From CAYRZL01 sp964428795 (GTDB taxonomy: Bacteria; Bacillota; Clostridia; Lachnospirales; Lachnospiraceae), in contig CAYRZL010000110.1 of NCBI GenBank assembly GCA_964428795.1, positions 1-7,367 on the forward strand: a stretch of DNA of 7,367 nucleotides, given 5' to 3'. Shown here piece by piece: positions 5,801-7,367 of the stretch (positions within the stretch are counted from its first letter, which is position 1; each line of letters begins with the position of its first letter). A model generated the notes under the pieces. It was not told where the DNA came from. It did no database searches and saw only the letters and a list, made by a program, of their open reading frames with translations. The position numbers and the translations under genes are program-made.

Positions 5801-5870
5801 ATTTCAGGAACTCGAAAAGCAGAGGGAAAACGTATGTTTTTGAGTAGAGTAGAGGAACGGAGATCCTGAG
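5801..5870 (+). promoter_or_regulatory. Structured leader of the transporter mRNA
   Basis: The leader can form nested helices. CAGGA (5805-5809) pairs with TCCTG (5864-5868). CTCGAAAA (5811-5818) pairs with TTTTTGAG (5837-5844) with one G-U pair. A competing small hairpin, AAAAC (5827-5831) with GTTTT (5836-5840), shares bases with the inner helix. The whole stretch to 5942 is purine-rich, with additional AGGAGG-like tracts at 5883-5889 and 5914-5918 that have no start codon at the usual distance. I do not recognise a known riboswitch class. Confidence 0.3.
5834..5869 (+). CDS. Possible 11-codon leader peptide
   Basis: ATG at 5834 opens an 11-codon frame (MFLSRVEERRS) ending at TGA 5867-5869. 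AGAGGG (5821-5826) lies seven bases before the ATG, the correct spacing. Three of the eleven codons are arginine (AGA, CGG, AGA), and its start and stop lie inside the predicted leader helices. It could be a regulatory upstream ORF coupling translation to leader folding, or a chance frame in a purine-rich leader. Confidence 0.22.
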   Translation: MFLSRVEERRS

Positions 5871-5949
5871 AAAAAACAAAAAAGGAGGGTAGATAGGAAA
5901 GAACGTAAATTTAAGGAGCAGAAACGAAAGAAAAAGTGAGGTAACTAAA

Positions 5950-7367
5950 ATGAAAATCAATAAGAATTATATGCATTATCTGATTGCATTGATCATTGGA
6001 TTGGTCATCGCTTTTGCATTGAAGCCAACCAATGGTTTGACGGAAGTCGGTATCCGTGTCATTGCGGTTATGATTCCGACGTTGTATCTGTGGCTGACAA
6101 CCAACACGCATTGGACCTGTTTTTTGACATTGGCAATGCTGGTTATGACTCGTGCAATGACTCCAAATGAAGTGTGGGCAGGTTCCATGGGTCACTTTGT
6201 TGTGATTACTGTCATGGCTTACATGCTGTTAAATGTTTGTCTCAGTGAAACGGGCGTTATTAATCGAATTGCGATGTGGTTTGTTACGCGCAAATTTGTT
6301 CAGGGAAGACCATATGCTTTTATGGCAATGTTCTTTGGTTCCAATGTTTTGATCGGTCTGTTTATGGATAATATGTCTCTGGCAATTATCTACATTGCTT
6401 TGGCGGAAGCACTCTGCAAGCAGATGGGTGTGAAAAAGGGAGAACCGTTCTATACCTGTTTGTTTACAGGCGTTATGTGGGGAAATGTAATTTTGTCTAT
6501 TGCATCTCCAATCGCACATGCCCTGCCGAATATTATTATCGGACTTGCAGAGAGCCAGTTGGGAATCACGATCACATATGCGCAGTGGTTGAAGATTGGT
6601 GTTCCGTTTACTCTGATTATGTGGGTAGTTATTATTCTGGGCGCAAGAATCTGGAATCCGGATACATCCGCATTTAAGAACTTTGATGTAGAAGAAGTAA
6701 AGAAAACTCTGCCTCCGCTGGATATCCGCGGTAAACTGGCATCTGTAATCTTCGTTATCGTAGTTATCGTTGTATTGATGCCGTCTCTGCTGATCAATGT
6801 ATTCCCGACAGTTATGGGATATTTGAATGCAATAGGAGTCTGTGTGCCGGCACTTCTGGCAGTAGCAGCACTTGGTCTGATTGAGATTGATCACAAACCG
6901 GTTTTGAATGTACCGAACGCAATGAAGACACTTCCATGGCCGGCAATCGTTTTTGCAGGTACCGTAAGTGTATATGCAACTCCGCTTTCTTCTGAGGCTA
7001 CCGGTATTTCTACATGGCTGGGCAATGTATTCCGTCCGCTGGTATCCGGACTTCCGCCATTTGGAATTATTGTAGTGCTGATGATCATTGCCATTGTACT
7101 GACAAACTTCCTGTCAAACACTGTTACAATGGTATTGTTCTTCAATATCGGTGTTGCGCTGCTGGCAACAGGAAATACAAATATGGCAGCGTTTACGATC
7201 ATTATTGCACTTGCAGCATCCATGGCAACGATTACACCGTCTGCGGCGGTTCCGTCACCGTTGTTCTTCGGTCCCGGACACGTCACGATGAAGGCGACGC
7301 TGAAATACAATCTGATATTCGTTGTATTGTCATTTGTTGTTTTGGTAGGATTTCTCCCAATCGCATC
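5950..7367 (+). CDS. DASS/SLC13-type ion-coupled anion transporter, C-terminus cut by window
   Basis: An uninterrupted frame of 472 codons runs off the right edge. The protein is very hydrophobic with many membrane spans. The first is about residues 8-24, and a soluble charged loop at about 237-262 divides two similar halves. Marks of the DASS (divalent anion:Na+ symporter, SLC13) group: LTNFLSNTVTMVLFF (384-398) with the SNT sodium/substrate motif at 389-391, ASMATITPSAAVPSP (423-437), and in the first half LFMDNMSLAIIY (137-148) and SIASPIAHALPN (183-194) at the matching places. The first-half hairpin has D140-N-M instead of SNT. Family substrates are sulfate, di- and tricarboxylates and related anions; which applies here is open. 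GTGAGGT (5936-5942) is seven bases before the ATG at 5950, supporting that start over the ATG at 5971. It has its own promoter but follows the SufE operon closely. Confidence 0.85.
   Translation, partial: MKINKNYMHYLIALIIGLVIAFALKPTNGLTEVGIRVIAVMIPTLYLWLTTNTHWTCFLTLAMLVMTRAMTPNEVWAGSMGHFVVITVMAYMLLNVCLSETGVINRIAMWFVTRKFVQGRPYAFMAMFFGSNVLIGLFMDNMSLAIIYIALAEALCKQMGVKKGEPFYTCLFTGVMWGNVILSIASPIAHALPNIIIGLAESQLGITITYAQWLKIGVPFTLIMWVVIILGARIWNPDTSAFKNFDVEEVKKTLPPLDIRGKLASVIFVIVVIVVLMPSLLINVFPTVMGYLNAIGVCVPALLAVAALGLIEIDHKPVLNVPNAMKTLPWPAIVFAGTVSVYATPLSSEATGISTWLGNVFRPLVSGLPPFGIIVVLMIIAIVLTNFLSNTVTMVLFFNIGVALLATGNTNMAAFTIIIALAASMATITPSAAVPSPLFFGPGHVTMKATLKYNLIFVVLSFVVLVGFLPIA

Noticed and set aside
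6229..6894. 221-codon minus-strand frame
   Set aside because: It lies wholly opposite the transporter coding sequence. The His/Asn/Gln/Cys-rich translation is typical of an antisense shadow, and the + strand frame has clear family motifs.
6891..7310. 139-codon minus-strand frame
   Set aside because: Antisense of the second half of the transporter. The alanine/valine-rich appearance comes from the hydrophobic + strand codons.
1..7367. CRISPR arrays, tRNA or rRNA genes, insertion sequences
   Set aside because: No regularly spaced repeats, no cloverleaf-like or rRNA segments, and no transposase or terminal inverted repeats were seen.

Overview
The window looks like a chromosomal segment from a low-to-moderate GC Gram-positive anaerobe, most likely a gut Clostridia/Lachnospiraceae-type Bacillota. 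The grounds are strong AGGAGG-type ribosome sites on nearly every gene, AT-rich intergenic regions with TATAAT-type promoters, AGA/ATA codon use, and a gene content (LysR regulators, an orphan uroporphyrinogen-decarboxylase-like protein, a fucose-isomerase-like protein) typical of that group. No taxon is proven by the sequence. All six complete genes and one partial gene lie on the + strand. I see no RNA genes, CRISPR array or mobile element.

Layout. Positions 1-196 are non-coding. On the minus strand they hold an extended -10 promoter and a Shine-Dalgarno sequence at the very edge, so a divergent gene probably begins just outside the left end. A strong hairpin (77-106) follows. Then come a LysR-type regulator (197-1078), a promoter with a large inverted repeat at its -35 element (1105-1152), a URO-D/MtaA-fold protein (1221-2192), a second LysR paralogous to the first (2232-3143) and a strong terminator (3169-3217). 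A new promoter (3215-3243) drives a tight operon: a FucI-fold sugar isomerase-like protein (3314-4858), an unrecognised 138-residue protein with a single cysteine (4887-5303), and a SufE-family sulfur acceptor (5300-5704, ATGA overlap). A terminator (5724-5756) closes this operon. It is followed at once by a further promoter (5761-5789), a roughly 155-nt purine-rich leader with a possible 11-codon mini-ORF, and a DASS/SLC13-type ion-coupled transporter (5950 to the right edge, truncated).

How the parts may work together (inference). The locus resembles a catabolic island: two related LysR sensors, an importer for a small anionic substrate, a ketol-isomerase-like enzyme, a URO-D-like protein that might be a methyltransferase, and a SufE sulfur acceptor with no cysteine desulfurase beside it. 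The SufE and isomerase pairing, plus the unknown 138-residue protein, is the least expected part and could be a sulfur-related pathway not obvious from any single gene. The three forward promoters share an ATTTTAC sequence at their -35 elements and two terminators share a CCATGCA/TGCATGG stem, so the transcription units look related in sequence as well as adjacent.
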